Assembly (NCBI RefSeq): GCF_002743335.1 | Contig: NZ_PDZB01000003.1 | Location: forward strand, 231,414 to 295,413 | Reading direction: 5' to 3' | DNA: 64,000 nucleotides | Origin: Sporosarcina sp. P32b | Lineage (GTDB): Bacteria; Bacillota; Bacilli; Bacillales_A; Planococcaceae | Part shown: positions 63,345 through 64,000 of the stretch, in pieces | Numbering within the stretch: the stretch's first letter is position 1 | Layout of the letters: the number at the start of each line of letters is the position of its first letter | The notes under the pieces: generated by a model | Seen by the model: only the letters and a program-made list of their open reading frames with translations | The model's database searches: none | What the model was told of the DNA's origin: nothing | Translations under genes and position numbers: made by a program

Positions 63345-63399
63345 TTAAGGTATTATCTCTTTTATGTCGAATTGGTTTTGATATAAGGGGGTGAATGAT

Positions 63400-63618
63400 A
63401 TGTATAAAGTCAAGAAAGTTACGTTATTAGAAGCGGTTTCCAGCATGAATATAGATGATGTCATTAATAAGTATTTAGAGAACAACCGTCATGAGATAGT
63501 AATTGACATTAAATACACTGCCTATTAAACCGACATAGAGGAAGAACATAGGGAAATAAATGGTCCCCGAAGAGAACTAGTACATTCAGCATTACTAGTA
63601 ATAGGCGAAGAAATATAA
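63400..63618 (+). pseudogene. Cse60-like small sporulation gene interrupted by an in-frame stop
   Basis: ATG 63400, with strong AAGGGGGTGA upstream, opens a 42-residue ORF (MYKVKKVTLLEAVSSMNIDD... ending VIDIKYTAY). The TAA at 63526-63528 is followed in the same frame by a good continuation to 63618 (TDIEEEHREINGPRRELVHS, then ALLVIGEEI). The joined protein would have about 71 residues. The IDIKYS/T element and the C-terminal HSALxxI are reminiscent of the Cse60 family of small sporulation proteins (moderate recognition). Either it is a pseudogene or only the truncated form is made. Confidence 0.55.
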
Positions 63619-63693
63619 AAACTATTTAAGTCACATCTAATAAAATGTACCCTATACGAAAGACACTTTAAAAAAAGTCTATCCTGTGATGTG

Positions 63694-63732
63694 CACCCAA
63701 AAAGTTAGAGCTACAATCTAACTTTTGGGGTG
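63694..63732 (+). repeat. Hairpin at the IS left end
   Basis: CACCCAAAAAGTTAGA and TCTAACTTTTGGGGTG are inverted with one mismatch around a seven-base loop. It lies between the IS end and the OrfA start, where it could block transcription or translation entering from outside. Confidence 0.75.
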
Positions 63733-63739
63733 TTTTCTT

Positions 63740-64000
63740 ATGGTTAAATATAGCGAGAAGTTTAAGCTGAAGCTTGTTCAAGAATATCTCGATGGACGAT
63801 CCGGGTATAAGACATTGGCTAAAAAGCATGGCGTAAAAGCTGATATACAGATAAGGAATTGGGTGAACGCTTATAAAAAGTACGGTGTGGAAGGATTATT
63901 TAGAAGGAAAATCCGTGAAGTTTATCCTGTTCAATTCAAGCTGGATGTACTAAGCTTTATGAAAAGGACAGGCGCTTCGCGGTCAGAAACGGCACTTCAC
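63740..64000 (+). CDS. IS3-family transposase OrfA, partial
   Basis: ATG 63740 opens 87 visible codons without a stop: MVKYSEKFKLKLVQEYLDG, then KTLAKKHGVKADIQIRNWV, a helix-turn-helix of the IS150/IS3 OrfA type. The segment RNWVNAYKKYGVEGLFRRK is diagnostic. The second HTH begins near FKLDVLSFMKRTGASRSE at the edge. OrfB, presumably reached by frameshifting, is outside the window. Ribosome site is weak (GGGGTG) and lies in the terminal hairpin. Confidence 0.88.
   Translation, partial: MVKYSEKFKLKLVQEYLDGRSGYKTLAKKHGVKADIQIRNWVNAYKKYGVEGLFRRKIREVYPVQFKLDVLSFMKRTGASRSETALH

Larger units (their letters stand above)
63685..64000 (+). mobile_element. Left end of an IS3-type insertion sequence, cut by the window edge
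   Basis: The sequence from about 63685 (TGTGATGTGCACCCAAAAAG) has the look of an IS3-family terminal inverted repeat. It is followed at once by a transposase OrfA running off the window. The right end is outside, so family subgroup and exact border remain open. Confidence 0.75.

Noticed and set aside
1..64000. tRNA and rRNA genes
   Set aside because: I found no cloverleaf-like segments with TTCGAATC-type loops or rRNA-like stretches in the intergenic regions; the T-box leader is the only tRNA-related element seen.

Overview
The window is a chromosomal segment of a low-GC, endospore-forming Gram-positive bacterium of the order Bacillales. The gene order ysoA-tig-clpX-lonA-ysxC-hemAXCDBL-spoVID-valS-folC, then spoIIB-maf-radC-mreBCD-minCD-spoIVFAB-rplU-prp-rpmA-spo0B-obg-pheB-pheA-safA-yebC, follows the Bacillus subtilis backbone closely. 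The differences (no lonB, a type IV pilus cluster, relocated coat genes) suggest Planococcaceae, perhaps Sporosarcina. That taxonomic guess is inference from synteny and protein flavour only.

Layout. 1-3140: an edge-truncated YfcC-type transporter (minus strand), divergent from an OmpR-type two-component system. 3169-5340: a 37-residue minus-strand ORF, a SIMPL-domain protein, a decayed-looking gap and the TPR protein YsoA. 5585-11380: protein quality control (trigger factor, ClpX, LonA) and the ribosome-assembly GTPase YsxC. 11511-17915: the haem pathway from glutamyl-tRNA to uroporphyrinogen III (hemA, hemX, hemC, hemD, hemB, hemL), with a likely terminator after hemA. 18084-21852: a SpoVID-like protein without LysM and a T-box-controlled valS. 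22091-30990: an accessory block of small lipoproteins, membrane proteins, an acetyltransferase, an MccF-like peptidase, a GrpB-like protein, a hydrolase, an HTH-desulfoferrodoxin fusion and a three-gene ATP-grasp/ATP-grasp/MBL operon. This block separates valS from folC, which are adjacent in B. subtilis.

31050-44869: folC, then a type IV pilus locus: three minor pilin-like proteins, a VanW-like secreted protein, PilB, PilT, PilC, two major-pilin-like proteins, PilM, PilN, PilO and the prepilin peptidase. PilT implies retractable pili. 44961-52338: spoIIB-like, maf, radC, mreBCD, minCD, spoIVFA and spoIVFB (rod shape, septum placement, sigma-K activation). 52358-57007: rplU with a candidate L21 leader, prp and rpmA (Prp trims the L27 extension), a striking 21-bp-periodic TGAGCG array, spo0B-obg and pheB-pheA. 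57251-60281: a tiny minus-strand ORF, a SafA-like LysM coat protein, a CotS/YsxE-like kinase-fold protein and yebC.

60300-64000: an AT-rich accessory tail replaces the bofC-ruvAB neighbourhood seen in B. subtilis. It holds a broken tyrosine recombinase, a membrane protein, a lipoprotein behind a perfect palindrome, a Cse60-like gene interrupted by a stop codon, and the left end of an IS3-type insertion sequence that runs off the edge.

I see no rRNA, tRNA or CRISPR array. The observations I rank highest are the 21-bp-periodic repeat array before spo0B, the HTH-desulfoferrodoxin fusion that has lost most superoxide-reductase iron ligands, and the coupled ATP-grasp pair with its MBL partner. 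None can be called a new system from sequence alone.
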